Position numbers and translations under genes: made by a program. From positions 1-64,000 of the forward strand of contig CAWDKH010000021.1 of the NCBI GenBank assembly GCA_963802905.1: a stretch of 64,000 nucleotides of DNA. Direction: 5' to 3'. The stretch comes from DASQFQ01 sp963802905 (GTDB taxonomy: Bacteria > Actinomycetota > Thermoleophilia > Solirubrobacterales > Solirubrobacteraceae). The notes beneath the pieces were generated by a model. The model saw only the letters and a list, made by a program, of their open reading frames with translations, did no database searches and had not been told where the DNA came from. The first letter of the stretch is position 1. The number at the start of each line of letters is the position of its first letter. This document shows positions 1 to 9,690 of this stretch, piece by piece.

Positions 1-274
1 AGGAAGGCGAGCTCGGCGTCCTCGACGATGAGCCGCAGCTCCTCGGGCGCGAGGCGGTAGTTCAGGCTGACCATCACCCCGCCCGCCGCCGGCACGCCCA
101 GCCAGGCCTCGGCGTGTGCGCGCGAGTTGACCCCGAGGAAGCCGACCCGCGTGCCCGGGGCGAGATCGAGGCGCGAAAGGCGGTCGGCCAGCTCCCGGTA
201 GCTGACCGAGAACGCGGTGCGGTCGCCGTACAGCGTCGCCGCCCGCCGTAGCGGCCAGCCCGAGGTCGCTGCAC
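1..274 (-). CDS. acyl-CoA synthetase (AMP-binding), N-terminal part, cut by window edge
   Basis: Only about the first 85 residues are present; the gene runs off the left edge. The readable stretch contains LYGDRTAFSVSYRELADRL followed by a segment ending in GVNSRAHAEAWLGVPAAGG and VMVSLNYRLAPEELR. This is the usual N-terminal pattern of ANL-superfamily acyl-CoA synthetases, which activate carboxylic acids as acyl-adenylates and then CoA thioesters. A GTG at 274 is a possible start, but an indel between it and the clear reading frame makes the start uncertain. It follows the amidohydrolase on the same strand, probably in one operon with it and the aldehyde dehydrogenase. Confidence 0.7.
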
Positions 275-1140
275 AGCCCCAGCAGGCGGGCCGCGTTCTC
301 CTTCAGCACGAGCGGCCGGACCTCGTCGCGGATCTCGAGCTTCTCGAAGTCCGCGAGCCAGCGATCGGGCGTGATCAGCGGGTAGTCCAACCCGAAGAGC
401 ATCTTCTCCTTGAGCAGCGTGTTCGTGTAGCGCACGAGGATCTCCGGGAAGTACTTCGGCGACCGGCCCCCCGACAGGTCGATGTAGACGTTCGGCTTGT
501 GCACCGCGACCGCCAGCGCCTCCTCTTGCCGGGGGAACGAGGGATAGGCGAGGATGATGTCGAGCTCGGGGAAGTCGGCGGCGACGTCGTCGACCAGCAT
601 CGGGTTGGAGTACTTCAGCCGCACGCCGCCACCGCCCGGCATGCCCGCGCCGATTCCGGTCGTGCCGGAGTGGAACAGCGCGATCAGCCCCGCCTCGGCG
701 ATCACCTCGTAGAGCGGATACCAAGCGCGGTCGTTGGGCCAGAACGCCTGCGTGTTGGGGTGGAACTTGAAGCCCCGCACGCCGCGCTCCGATCAGCTCC
801 TGCGCCTCGCGCACGCCGAGCTTGCCCTTGTGCGGGTCGACGCTCGCAAACGGGATCAGCACGTCCGGGTTCGCCTCCGCAGCTGCCAGCACCTCGTCGT
901 TGCCAAGCCGTCGCCGGCCCAGCCCGCCTCGTCGTCGACCGTGAACAGCACGGCGGCCAGCTTGCGCTCGCGGTAGTAGGCCGCGACCTCCTCAGCCGTC
1001 GGCTGAGGAGGTGAGCCGCCGAAGTACTCCGCCGCCGCCGCCAGGATCTCGCCGGTGACGGGATCCTGCTCCTCGCCGCGGTTGCGCTCGGCGTGCACGT
1101 GCACGTCGAGCGCGACCAGCGACGTGAGGTCGATGCTCAC
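270..1140 (-). CDS. amidohydrolase family (amidohydrolase_2-like), frameshifted
   Basis: Metal-dependent hydrolase or decarboxylase of the amidohydrolase_2 type (TIM barrel). The start is GTG at 1140, overlapping the TGA of the upstream aldehyde dehydrogenase by 4 bp, so translation is probably coupled. An N-terminal DVHVHAE segment supplies the metal-binding HxH-type motif. Later segments are GFKFHPNTQAF, ALFHSGTTGIG, KPNVYIDLSGGRSPKYFPEI and LFGLDYPLITPDRWL, the last giving the usual late aspartate. The gene is split by indels near 905 and 792, and its end near 270 is also disturbed. The substrate is unknown. The neighbours (aldehyde dehydrogenase, acyl-CoA synthetase) suggest breakdown of an aromatic or carboxylic acid. 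Confidence 0.75.
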
Positions 1141-2504
1141 CCGATCCGGATGAGCTTCTTGTTGACGAACTCGTCGATGCCGTAGCGGCCGAGCTCGCGG
1201 CCGAAGCCGGAGCGCTTGACGCCGCCGAAGGGCAGCTCGGCGCCGTCGGCGCCCACCAGGTTGACGTAGACCATCCCGGCGTCGATCTGCTCCGCGACGC
1301 GCAGCGCCTGGTCGGGGTCGGTCGTCATCACGTAGGAGCCGAGGCCGTACGGCGTGTCGTTGGCGAGCTCGACCGCCTCCGCCTCGTCCTTGGCGCGGTA
1401 GACCTGCGCGACCGGCCCGAAGAACTCCTCGTGGCGGGCGGGGTTGTCCGAGCCGATGTCGGTCAGCACCGTGGTCTTGAAGAAGTTGCCCTCGTGGTCG
1501 CCGCCGGCGACGAGCTTCGCGCCCTTGTCGATGGCACGCTGAGCTGCTCGGCGAGGCGGTCGGTCGCGAGTCGACGACGACAGCGGCCCGATCTCGGTGT
1601 CGGACTTCGTCGGGTCGCCCGGCTCGACCGCGGTGATGGCGGCGGTGAACTTCTCCAGGAACGGCTCGTAGAGGTCGTCGACCACGATGAAGCGCTTGGC
1701 CGCGTTGCAGGACTGGCCGGTGTTGTCGACCCGGGCCGCGACCGCGTTCTCGACGGCCGTGTCGAGGTCGTCGGTGCTGAGCAGGATGAACGGGTCGGAG
1801 CCGCCCAGCTCGAGCACGACCTTCTTGAGGTTGCGCCCGGCGATCTCCGCCACCGCCGCGCCGGCGCGCTCGGAGCCGGTCAGCGAGACGCCGCGCACGC
1901 GCGGGTCCTCGATGACCGTCGCGACCTGGTCGTTGGTCGCGTAGATGTTGATGTAGGCGTCCGCCGGGAAGCCGGCCTCGTGGTAGATCTGCTCCATCGC
2001 CTCGGCCGACTCCGGGCACTGGGGCGCGTGCTTGAGCAGGATCGTGTTGCCGATCGCCAGGTTCGGGCCCGCGAAGCGCGCCACCTGGTAGTAGGGGAAG
2101 TTCCACGGCATGATCCCCAGCAGGACGCCCTGGGGGGTGCTGCGGATGATCGCCGAGCCGTCGCCGTCGAGCAGCTCGATCTTCTCGTCGGCCAGCAGCT
2201 TGGGCGCGTTGTCGGCGTAGTACTCGTAGATCGCGGCGCAGAAGTCGAGCTCGCCGAGCGCCTGCTCGACCGGCTTGCCCATCTCGCGCACGATGATGTC
2301 GGCGAGCCGCTCGCGCTGCTCGGCGTGCAGCTCGCCGACGCGGCGGACGAGCGCCGCGCGCTCCTCGACCGTCGTGGAGGCGCTCCACTCCCGGCGCGCC
2401 GCATCCGCGCGGCCGATCGCGTCGCGCAGGGCGTCGTCGGAGATCGTCGGGTACTCCTTGACGGTCTCTCCGGTGGCGGGGTTCACGACGGCGTAGTCGC
2501 TCAT
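1137..2504 (-). CDS. NAD(P)-dependent aldehyde dehydrogenase, succinate-semialdehyde dehydrogenase-like
   Basis: Oxidises an aldehyde to the carboxylic acid with NAD(P). The Rossmann and catalytic domains are complete at about 455 residues. MPWNFPYYQVARF, the catalytic glutamate in VLELGGSDPF and the catalytic cysteine in NTGQSCNAAKRF are all visible, as is the C-terminal FGGVKRSGFGRELG. The PWNFPYYQ form is typical of succinate-semialdehyde dehydrogenases of the Sad/YneI type. I chose ATG 2504 (MSDYAVVNPATGE), which has a purine-rich stretch upstream, over an in-frame ATG 36 bases earlier. A compensating pair of indels scrambles about seven residues near 1540-1565. It heads the minus-strand operon and is divergent from the F420-type oxidoreductase. 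Confidence 0.88.
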   Translation of the reverse strand: MSDYAVVNPATGETVKEYPTISDDALRDAIGRADAARREWSASTTVEERAALVRRVGELHAEQRERLADIIVREMGKPVEQALGELDFCAAIYEYYADNAPKLLADEKIELLDGDGSAIIRSTPQGVLLGIMPWNFPYYQVARFAGPNLAIGNTILLKHAPQCPESAEAMEQIYHEAGFPADAYINIYATNDQVATVIEDPRVRGVSLTGSERAGAAVAEIAGRNLKKVVLELGGSDPFILLSTDDLDTAVENAVAARVDNTGQSCNAAKRFIVVDDLYEPFLEKFTAAITAVEPGDPTKSDTEIGPLSSSTRDRPPRRAAQRAIDKGAKLVAGGDHEGNFFKTTVLTDIGSDNPARHEEFFGPVAQVYRAKDEAEAVELANDTPYGLGSYVMTTDPDQALRVAEQIDAGMVYVNLVGADGAELPFGGVKRSGFGRELGRYGIDEFVNKKLIRIG

Positions 2505-2596
2505 GGGTTCTCGCTTCTCGAGGGACAGGATGCGGCGCAAGCTCGCACCGCTTTGCGGGTCGCTTCGGCCAATCGGCCGCTGGGTAGTCCGACGGC

Positions 2597-3590
2597 ATGG
2601 CGACGACCCGATACTTCTTCCAGGCCTCCCAGGAGCACTTCCCGCCGGAGGACCTCCTGGCCCAGGCCGTCGAGGCCGAGCAGCTCGGCTTCGACGGCAT
2701 CGCGTCCTCCGATCACCTGCAGCCGTGGTGGGAGGGCGGCGAGTCCGGCCACACGTGGCCGTGGCTCGGCGCCGCGGGCCAGGCGACGAGCACGATCCTG
2801 CTCGGTACCGGCGTCACGCCGCCGGGCGCGCGCTTCCACCCGGGCCTGATCGCGCAGGCGTGGGCGACGCTCGAGCGCCTGTTCCCGGGCCGCATGTTCC
2901 TCGGCATCGGCTCCGGCGAGGCGCTCAACGAGGTGCCGGTCGGCGACCCGTGGCCGCGCCCGGCGAGCAGGTCGCGCGCATGGACGAGGCGCTCGACATC
3001 ATCGACCGCCTGTGGCGCGGCGAGACGATCACGCACGACGGCTACTTCAAGTGCAAGGACCTCAAGCTGCACACGCTGCCCGCGCGGCGGCCGCCGATCT
3101 GGGTCTCGGCCTTCGGGCCCGAGGCGGCGAAGGTCGCCGCGCGCCGCGGCGACGGCTTCTGGACGCTCGCCGACCCCGAGCGCGTGCCCGAGCTGCTCGA
3201 GGTCTACCGCGGCGAGTGCGACGACGCCGGCAAGAAGCCCGGCGAGATCGTGCTGCACGCCGGCTTCTCGTGGGCGCCCGACGAGGAGCGGCGCTCGAGG
3301 CGGTGCGCAAGTGGAAGGGCGCGCAGCCCGACGACGTCTACCGCGACGACATCCACATCCCCGCCAACGTCTACGCGCACGGCGAGGAGACGACCTCCGA
3401 CCAGGACATGAAGGAGGGCTTCATCGTCGGCGCCGACCCCGCCGAGCACGTCGAGCGGATCCGCGAGATCGAGCAGCTCGGCGCGACGATCGTCGTGCTC
3501 CAGAACAACTCGGGCGCCGACCCGCACGGCGCGATCCGCGTCTACGGCGAGCAGGTGCTGCCCGCGCTGCGGGGCGCGCGCGTGGCGTGA
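2597..3590 (+). CDS. F420-dependent LLM-class oxidoreductase (Fgd-like), frameshifted
   Basis: Luciferase-like TIM-barrel oxidoreductase of the subgroup that includes F420-dependent glucose-6-phosphate dehydrogenase. It would move a hydride between an alcohol-type substrate and cofactor F420. The N-terminus begins MATTRYFFQASQEHFPPED. The SSDHLQPW segment, FLGIGSGEALNE and PPIWVSAFGPEAAKVAARR match this subgroup; the C-terminus contains GFIVGADPAEHVERI. Single indels near 2957 and 3293 split it into three frames, but the encoded protein of about 330 residues is continuous across them. Divergent from the aldehyde dehydrogenase, with a short intergenic region that has a GGCCAATCGGCC palindrome. 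The true substrate cannot be told from sequence. Confidence 0.85.
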
Positions 3591-3771
3591 GCGCGGCCGA
3601 CGTCGGCGGGGGCCGGTCGAGGTGGAGGTAGCGCGCCGCCGCGGCGAGGAGTCGTCGTCCGGTGGCACGCATACGGGACCGAGGCGACGCTGGTGGCCGC
3701 CGGGCGCAGCTTCGGACTCCAGTGCGTCGACACCAGCCGAAATCGGAGTCTTCGCGGCGCGAAACTTCCCG
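3591..3771. other. non-coding gap before acdS
   Basis: No convincing coding sequence in any frame. A loose inverted repeat (GGACTCC near 3714 and GGAGTC near 3744) is the only structure I can see. The ATG of acdS at 3772 has no strong Shine-Dalgarno sequence. Confidence 0.5.
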
Positions 3772-4784
3772 ATGAAGCTGGACGCGTTCGCGCGCTACCC
3801 GCTGACGTTCGGGCCGTCGCCCGTGCACCGGCTCGAGCGGCTGAGCGCGCAGCTCGGCGGCGCGCAGCTGTGGGCCAAGCGCGACGACTGCAACAGCGGG
3901 CTGGCCTTCGGCGGCAACAAGACGCGCAAGCTCGAGTACCTCGTCGCCGACGCGCTCGCCAAGGGCTGCGACACGCTCGTCTCGATCGGCGGCGTGCAGT
4001 CCAACCACACGCGCCAGGTCGCCGCCGCGGCGGCGCGCACGGGCCTGGGGTGCGTGCTCGTGCAGGAGCAGCTGGGTCGACTGGCCCGACGTCGTCTACG
4101 ACCGCGTCGGCAACATCCAGCTCAGCCGCCTGATGGGCGCCGACGTGCGGCTCGATCCGGCCGGGCTTCGGGATCGGCTTCAAGGAGAGCTGGGAGCAGG
4201 CGATCGCCGACGTCGAGGCGGGCGGCGGCACGCCGTACGCGATCCCCGCCGGCGCGTCGGACCACGAGCTCGGCGGGCTCGGCTTCGCGCGCTGGGCGCA
4301 GGAGGTGGCCGAGCAGGAGGCGGAGCTCGGCGTCTTCTTCGACACCGTGATCGTGTGCTCGGTCACCGGCTCGACGCAGGCGGGGATGGTCGCGGGCTTC
4401 GCCGCGCAGGAGCGCGAGCGGCGCGTGATCGGGATCGACGGCTCGGCGAAGCCCGCGGAGACGCTCGACGCAGGTCGTCGCGGATCGCGCGCGACACGGC
4501 GGCGCTGATCGAGGTCGGGCGCGAGCTGCGCGATGACGAGATGATCCTCGACGACCGCTACCACGCGGGCACCTACGGGATCCCCGACGCGCACGACGCT
4601 CGAGGCGATGCGGACCGCGGCGCGGCTCGAGGGGATGATCACCGACCCGGTCTACGAGGGGAAGTCGATGGCGGGGCTGATCGACCTGGTCGGGCGCGGC
4701 GAGATCGAGCGCGGCTCGACCGTGCTGTACGCCCACCTCGGCGGCCAGCCGGCGCTGAGCGCCTACGCGGGGGTGGTGACGTGA
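3772..4784 (+). CDS. acdS: 1-aminocyclopropane-1-carboxylate (ACC) deaminase, frameshifted
   Basis: PLP enzyme that opens the cyclopropane ring of ACC to give 2-oxobutyrate and ammonia; known from soil bacteria that lower plant ethylene. Segments match the family closely: RYPLTFGPSPVHRLERLS, the PLP lysine in SGLAFGGNKTRKLEYL, SIGGVQSNHTRQVAAAA, VGNIQLSRLMGADVRL, PYAIPAGASDHELGGLGF and CSVTGSTQAGM. The residues that separate true ACC deaminases from D-cysteine desulfhydrases are present: the Tyr-Glu pair in TDPVYEGKSMAG and the leucine in LYAHLGGQPAL. Start ATG 3772 (MKLDAFARYPLT). Indels near 4075, 4165, 4475 and 4597. Its stop overlaps the GTG of the next gene. Confidence 0.93.
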
Positions 4785-7014
4785 GCGCTCGAGACCGAGC
4801 GGCCGAGCGCCGTCGAGCTCGCCGTCCTCGACGGCGTGCAGAAGCGCGTGCTGTGGCTGGCGGCGGCGATCGTCCACCACGCCAACCACGTGCGCCCGAA
4901 CCGCTCGGGCGTCAAGGTCGGCGGCCACCAGGCCTCGAGCGCGTCGATGGTGTCGCTGATGACGGCGCTGTGGTTCGCGTTCCTCGAGGCGCCGGACCGC
5001 GTGTCGGTCAAGCCGCACGCCTCGCCGGTGCTGCACGCGATCAACTACCTGCTCGGGCGGCTCGAGCCGCGCTACCTGGAGACGCTGCGCCAGTTCGGCG
5101 GGCTGCAGTCCTACCCGTCGCGCGCGAAGGACCCCGACCCGGTCGACTACTCGACCGGCTCGGTCGGGATCGGCGCCACCGCGCCGATCTGGGGCGCGAT
5201 CGCGCACCGCTACGTGGCGGGGCAGTTCGACGTGCCGGTCGGCGGGCGCCAGATCGCGCTGCTCGGCGACGCGGAGCTCGACGAGGGCGCGTGCTGGGAG
5301 GCGATCGCCGACCCGATGGTGGCGAAGCTCGGCGAGGTCATGTGGGTCGTCGACCTCAACCGCCAGTCGCTCGACCGCGTCGTGCCCGACATCGCCGCGG
5401 GGCGGCTCGCCTCGATGTTCGAGGCCGCGGGCTGGCACTGCGTGATGGTCAAGTACGGGCCGAAGCTCGCCGCCCACGAGCCGCTGCGCCAGCGCGTCGA
5501 CGCGATGCCCAACGAGGAGTACCAGCGGCTGCTGCGCGCCGACGCGGCCGAGCTGCGAAGCCGGCTCGATGTGGTCGCCGACGACCTCGAGGACGAGGAC
5601 CTGCTGCACACGTTCCGCGACCTCGGCGGCCACGACCTCGGCGCGCTGCTCGACGGCTACCGCCAGGCCGACGCCGTCCGCGACCGGCCGTCGGTCGTCT
5701 TCGCCTACACGATCAAGGGCTGGCGGCTGCCGACCGAGGGCCATCCTGCGAACCACTCCGCGCTGCTCAACGCGGAGCAGTACGCGCAGCTCGCCGCCGA
5801 CCTGGGCGCCGACCCGGAGGATCCGTGGGCGACGTTCGAGGACGGCACGCCGGAGGCCGAGCTGTGCGCGAGCGCGGCGCAGCGCCTGGCGCGGCCGCCG
5901 CGGGCCGCCGCCGCCGAGCCGCCCGCGGTGCCCGACGACCTCGGCCGCGAGCACAAGGGCACGCGCCTCGACGCAGCAGGCGTTCGGGCGCTTCTTCGTC
6001 GACCTCGTGCGCGAGGCGCCGGAGGTTGCGGAGCGCGTGGTCACCGTCTCGCCCGACGTCGGCACCTCGACCAACCTCGGCGGCTGGATCAACAAGGCCG
6101 GCATCTGGTCGGTCGGCGACCGCATCGACTGGTTCGCCGACGACACCGACACGCTCGTGCAGTGGCGCGAGACCGACCACGGCCGCCACATCGAGCTCGG
6201 GATCGCCGAGGTCAACCTGGTGGGGATGCTGGGCGAGCTCGGCGCGACATGGTCACGCGACGGCCAGCCGCTGCTCCCGGTCGGCACGATCTACGACCCG
6301 TTCGTGGCGCGCGCGCTCGAGCCGTGGTCGTTCGGCATCTACGCGGGCGGCCAGTCGATCCTCGTCGGCACCCCGAGCGGCGTCACGCTCGGCCCGGAGG
6401 GCGGGGCCCACCAATCGGTGATCACGCCGTCGATCGGCATCGAGCAGCCCGGCTGCACGTTCTGGGAGCCGGCCTTCGGCCAGGATCTCGAGTGGACGTT
6501 CCTGCACGCGCTGTCGCGGTTGGGACGGGAGGACGGCGAGGCCTCGTACTTCCGGCTCTCGACGCGGCCTCTGGACCAGTCACTGCACAACGGGACGCGC
6601 GAGGAGGTGCTGAGCGGCGGCTACCGGCTGCGGCCGGCCGACGACCCGCGCGTGGTCATCGCGGTCATGGGCGCGCTCGTGCCCGAGGCGATCGAGGCCG
6701 CGGACATCCTGCGGGAGGAGGCCGACGCCGAGGCCGAGGTGGTCTGCATCACGAGCGCCGACCTGCTCTACCGCTCGTTCCAGGCGCGGTCGGGGCTGGC
6801 CGAGGGAGATCCGGGGACGCTGGAGCGGCTGTTCCCCCACGACGCGCCCGTGATCACGCTGCTCGACGGGCACCCGCACACGCTGTCGTTCCTGGGCGAC
6901 GTCTGTCTCGGTGTCCAGCAGTTCGGTCAGTCGGGCGACCTGGCGGAGCTGTACGAGCACCATGCGATCGATGCCGAGTCGGTGGTGGGGGCGGCGCTCG
7001 ACGTGATGGGCTAA
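4781..7014 (+). CDS. 2-oxoacid dehydrogenase E1 (AceE-like, homodimeric; transketolase fold), frameshifted
   Basis: Thiamine-diphosphate enzyme of about 743 residues. The N-terminal TPP domain has HHANHVRPNRSGVKVGGHQAS, YSTGSVGIGATAPIWGAIAH and the TPP motif GDAELDEGACWEAI ending in VVDLNRQSLD. A middle transketolase-type domain contains WRETDHGRHIELGIAEVN, ILVGTPSGVTLGPEGGAHQS and FRLSTRPLDQSL. The layout is that of homodimeric E1 of pyruvate dehydrogenase complexes. GTG 4781 overlaps the acdS stop by 4 bp, and one indel lies just after the start (near 4790), another near 5978. Because acdS makes 2-oxobutyrate, I infer that this E1 acts on 2-oxobutyrate to feed propionyl-CoA formation. Pyruvate is the alternative substrate. 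Confidence 0.82.
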
Positions 7015-7026
7015 GCGGGGCGCTTC

Positions 7027-7219
7027 AACTGCGGCATTGAGGAGGGGGTTCGGGGTGCCGCGGCGGGCAAGTGGGACGGTTTGGGGGGCTATAGGACCCA
7101 AAACCGTCCCGCTTGGTCCAAGCGGGACGCTTTTACCACCGTATAGGGGGTCAAAGCGTCCCACTTGCCGAAGGGCGCGCCGGGCGGCTCACCCCTCGCT
7201 TCCCTACCCAGCCGCAGTT
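7027..7219. repeat. structured intergenic element, copy 1
   Basis: Lies between the convergent ends of the E1 gene and the GntR gene. Outer ends are AACTGCGGC (7027-7035) and its complement GCCGCAGTT (7211-7219). A second pair of arms, GGCAAGTGGGACGGTTTG (7066-7083) and CAAAGCGTCCCACTTGCC (7152-7169), encloses alternating inverted units GGGACGGTTTGGG, CCCAAAACCGTCCC, GGGACGCTTT and AAAGCGTCCC, with GCTTGG-T-CCAAGC between units 2 and 3. About 115 bases of the core recur almost exactly at 15274-15388. No ORF or transposase is present. It could fold into two hairpins or one long cruciform in either transcript and might act as a bidirectional terminator. Confidence 0.8.
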
Positions 7220-7233
7220 CGCCGGGCCTGCCG

Positions 7234-7930
7234 CTACCTCCGCTCCACCCACCGAGCGATCAGCTCACCCGCCCGCAGCACGTGGCGCCCGCATCGCCTC
7301 CCGCGCCTCGTCGGGATCCCGCCGCTCGATCGCCGCGAGGATCGCGCCGTGCTGCTCGACGTTCTCGGCCATGCAGGCGCGAGTCGGCCTGCGAGCGCGC
7401 CCCAGGTCAGGCGGCGGGGGAAGGCCTTGTGCAGGTCGCGGATCGTGCGTCGCAGCCGCTCGTTGCCGGCGGCGGCCTGGACGGCCTCGTGGAACTGGTC
7501 GTTGGCGCGCACCCACGCGAACTCGTGGGGGCCGTCGACCGGACCGGGCGGTGAGTCCTCGATCGCTCGGCGGAAGAGCTCCTCGGCCTCGCGCAGCTCG
7601 TTCAGGTGCTCGTCGGTGATCCAGGTGGCGGCGAGCGCTGCGGCCATGCCCTCGAGCTCGGCGCGCACCTCGTAGCCCTCGCGCACGTCGCGGACCGTCG
7701 GGCCGCGCACGACCGCGCCCTGGTTGGGGACGAGCTCGACGGTCCCCTCGGCCTGCAGCTTGCGCAACGCCTCGCGGATCGGGGTACGGGAGAGCTTGTA
7801 CTCGGCCGCGAGCTGCTCCTGGCGCAAATGGCGCGCCCCGGCGGGAATCTCGCCGGTCGACGATCCGGGTCTGGATCGCCGTCGCCAGGTCGTCCACGAC
7901 GCCGCGGCGCAGACGGGGGGACGAGATCAC
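7234..7930 (-). CDS. GntR family (FadR/FCD-type) transcriptional regulator, frameshifted
   Basis: N-terminal winged helix-turn-helix with DLATAIQTRIV, AAEYKLSRTPIREALRKL and QGAVVRGPTVRDVREGYEVR, followed by an all-helical FCD ligand-binding domain (ELEGMAAALAATWITDEHL, ANDQFHEAVQAAAGNERLR, EQHGAILAAIERRDPDEARE). Regulators of this class respond to small organic acids or amino-acid-like ligands. Start GTG 7930 is inferred. Indels occur near 7855, 7395 and 7295. Divergent from the peptide transporter operon, which it probably controls through the palindrome at 7966-7977. Confidence 0.85.
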
Positions 7931-7965
7931 CGTCCATCGGATGGCACAGTGCCAGCATAACTGAG

Positions 7966-7977
7966 GTTGGATCCAAC
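7966..7977. promoter_or_regulatory. candidate GntR operator
   Basis: Perfect 12-bp palindrome GTTGGATCCAAC between the divergent GntR regulator and the ABC transporter operon. A weaker related copy, TAGGATCCAG, follows at 7990-7999. FadR-type GntR regulators commonly bind short palindromes of this size near their own gene. A TAGCCT hexamer at 8005-8010 could be the -10 element for the transporter operon, so bound regulator would sit just upstream of it. Confidence 0.6.
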
Positions 7978-8043
7978 TGCAACGCCAAATAGGATCCAGG
8001 TGGTAGCCTGATTTCACGGCGAAGGCGACGACAGGGGAGCATC

Positions 8044-9680
8044 ATGCGCCGGACGACTACGGGAGGAGTCGCGCGCAATCGCGACTGCGATCGCGCTGCT
8101 GGTGGGGGCCTGCGGCAGCATCTGACGACAGCGGGGGCGGTGTGAAGGCCGACCAGAATGCGGCGGCACGGTCGGGAAGGGCACGACGGCGAAGAAGGGC
8201 GGGGAGCTCACCGTCGGGCTCGCGGAGGATCCCGGATCAGCTCGACCCGACGCTCGCGCGCACGTTCGTCGGGCGGATCGTCTTCGCGAACATGTGCGAG
8301 AAGCTCTACGACCTCGACGAGAACCTCGAGATCGTGCCGCAGCTCGCCTCCGGCGCTGCCGAAGATCTCCGGTGACGGCAAGACCGTCACGATCAAGCTC
8401 CGCGACGGCATCAAGTTCAACGACGGCACGAAGTTCGATGCCGCCGCGGTCAAGACGTCGCTGGACCGCCACCGCTCGCTCAAGGAGTCCGGTCGCGCGT
8501 CGCGAGCTCGCGCCGGTCAGCTCGGTCAAGGTGGTCGACCCGAACACGGTCGAGATCAAGCTCGCGACGCCGTTCGCGCCGCTGACCGCGCAGCTCGCCG
8601 ACCGCGCGGGCATGGTCATGTCGCCCAAGCAGCTCAAGAAGCTCGGCGACAAGTTCGCGCACCAACCCGGTGTGCGTCGGGCCGTTCAAGTACGCGAGCC
8701 GCAGTCGAGGGCGACTCGATCGTGCTCGAGCGCGCGCCGGACTACTACGACGCGTCGAAGGTCAAGCTCGACAAGCTCACCTTCAAGATCATCATCGAGT
8801 CGAGCGCGCGGGCCTCGAACCTGCGCTCGGGCGACGTCGACGTCGATCGACCGGCTCGAGCCGACCGATCTGCCGACGATCAAGAAGGACCCGAAGCTGC
8901 AGACGCTGGCGGTGACCTCGCTCGGGTACCAGGGACTCACGCGTCAACGTCGGCAACAAGAACGGGCTCGGCAAGCCGCCCGGGAAGGTCAACACGCCGC
9001 TCGCGTCGCAGCCGAAGCTGCGCGAGGCGTTCGACGCCGCGATCGACCGCAAGGGCATCGCGAAGATCGTCTACGCCAACGGCGTCGAGCCGGCATGCGG
9101 CCCGATCTCGCCGGTCAACCCGCTGCACGACGAGAGCCTCGAGTGCCCGGGCCGCGACGTCGCCAAGGCCAAGAAGCTCGTGCAGGAGAGCGGCGCCAAG
9201 ACGCCGGTGCCGCTGACGATCGATGCTCAACACCGACGCGGTCGCGCTGCGCCTCGGCCAGACCATCCAGGCGATGACCAAGGAGGCGGGCTTCGACGTC
9301 AAGCTGCAGCCGACCGAGTTCACGAGCGCGCTCGACAAGGGCGACGCCGGCGAGTACGACACGTTCCAGATCGGCTGGTCCGGCCGCGTCGACCCCGATG
9401 GCGACATCTACGAGTTCGTCGCCAGCAAGGGCTCGCAGAACATCGCCGGCTACAAGAGCGACGAGCTCGACGGGCTGCTCAACAAGGCGCGGACCACCAA
9501 CGACGAGGCCGAGCGCAAAGAGATCTACAAGCAGGCCGTGGCGGTGGTCAACAAGGACCGCCCGCTGATCTACCTGTTCCACGAGAAGTTCATCACCGGC
9601 GCGAGCAAGCAGGTGGCCGGGCTGAAGGTGTTCGGCGACGGGCTGATGCGCTTCAAGGAGGCCGGCCTGGCCGGCGCTGA
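8044..9680 (+). CDS. ABC transporter substrate-binding lipoprotein, family 5 (peptide type), frameshifted
   Basis: Extracytoplasmic solute receptor for a DppA/OppA-type importer. The N-terminus is a lipoprotein signal (ATAIALLVGACGS, with the lipobox cysteine in GAC), then a family-5 receptor: KGGELTVGLAEDPDQLDPTL, FANMCEKLYDLDENLEIVP, VTIKLRDGIKFNDGTKFD, CVGPFKYAS, RAPDYYDASKVKLDKLTFK, LREAFDAAIDRKGIAKIVY and FQIGWSGRVDPDGDIYEF. About a dozen single-base indels break it, the heaviest load in the window, yet family motifs are intact between them. The stop is probably TGA 9678-9680, reached after a last indel; GGAG follows as the ribosome-binding site of the first permease. Confidence 0.87.
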
Positions 9681-9690
9681 GGAGCGACGG

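Noticed and set aside
4060..4610. Programmed frameshifting in acdS and neighbouring genes
   Set aside because: No slippery heptamers with downstream structure, and too many sites in too many unrelated genes. Sequence error explains them better.
4781..7014. Transketolase of the pentose phosphate pathway
   Set aside because: The TPP motif and HANHVRP start are of the AceE type, and the order of segments matches homodimeric 2-oxoacid dehydrogenase E1.
7027..7219. Insertion sequence or MITE with target-site duplication
   Set aside because: No transposase and no flanking direct repeat that I can see; the only terminal repeat is 8-9 bp. Mobility remains possible but is not shown.
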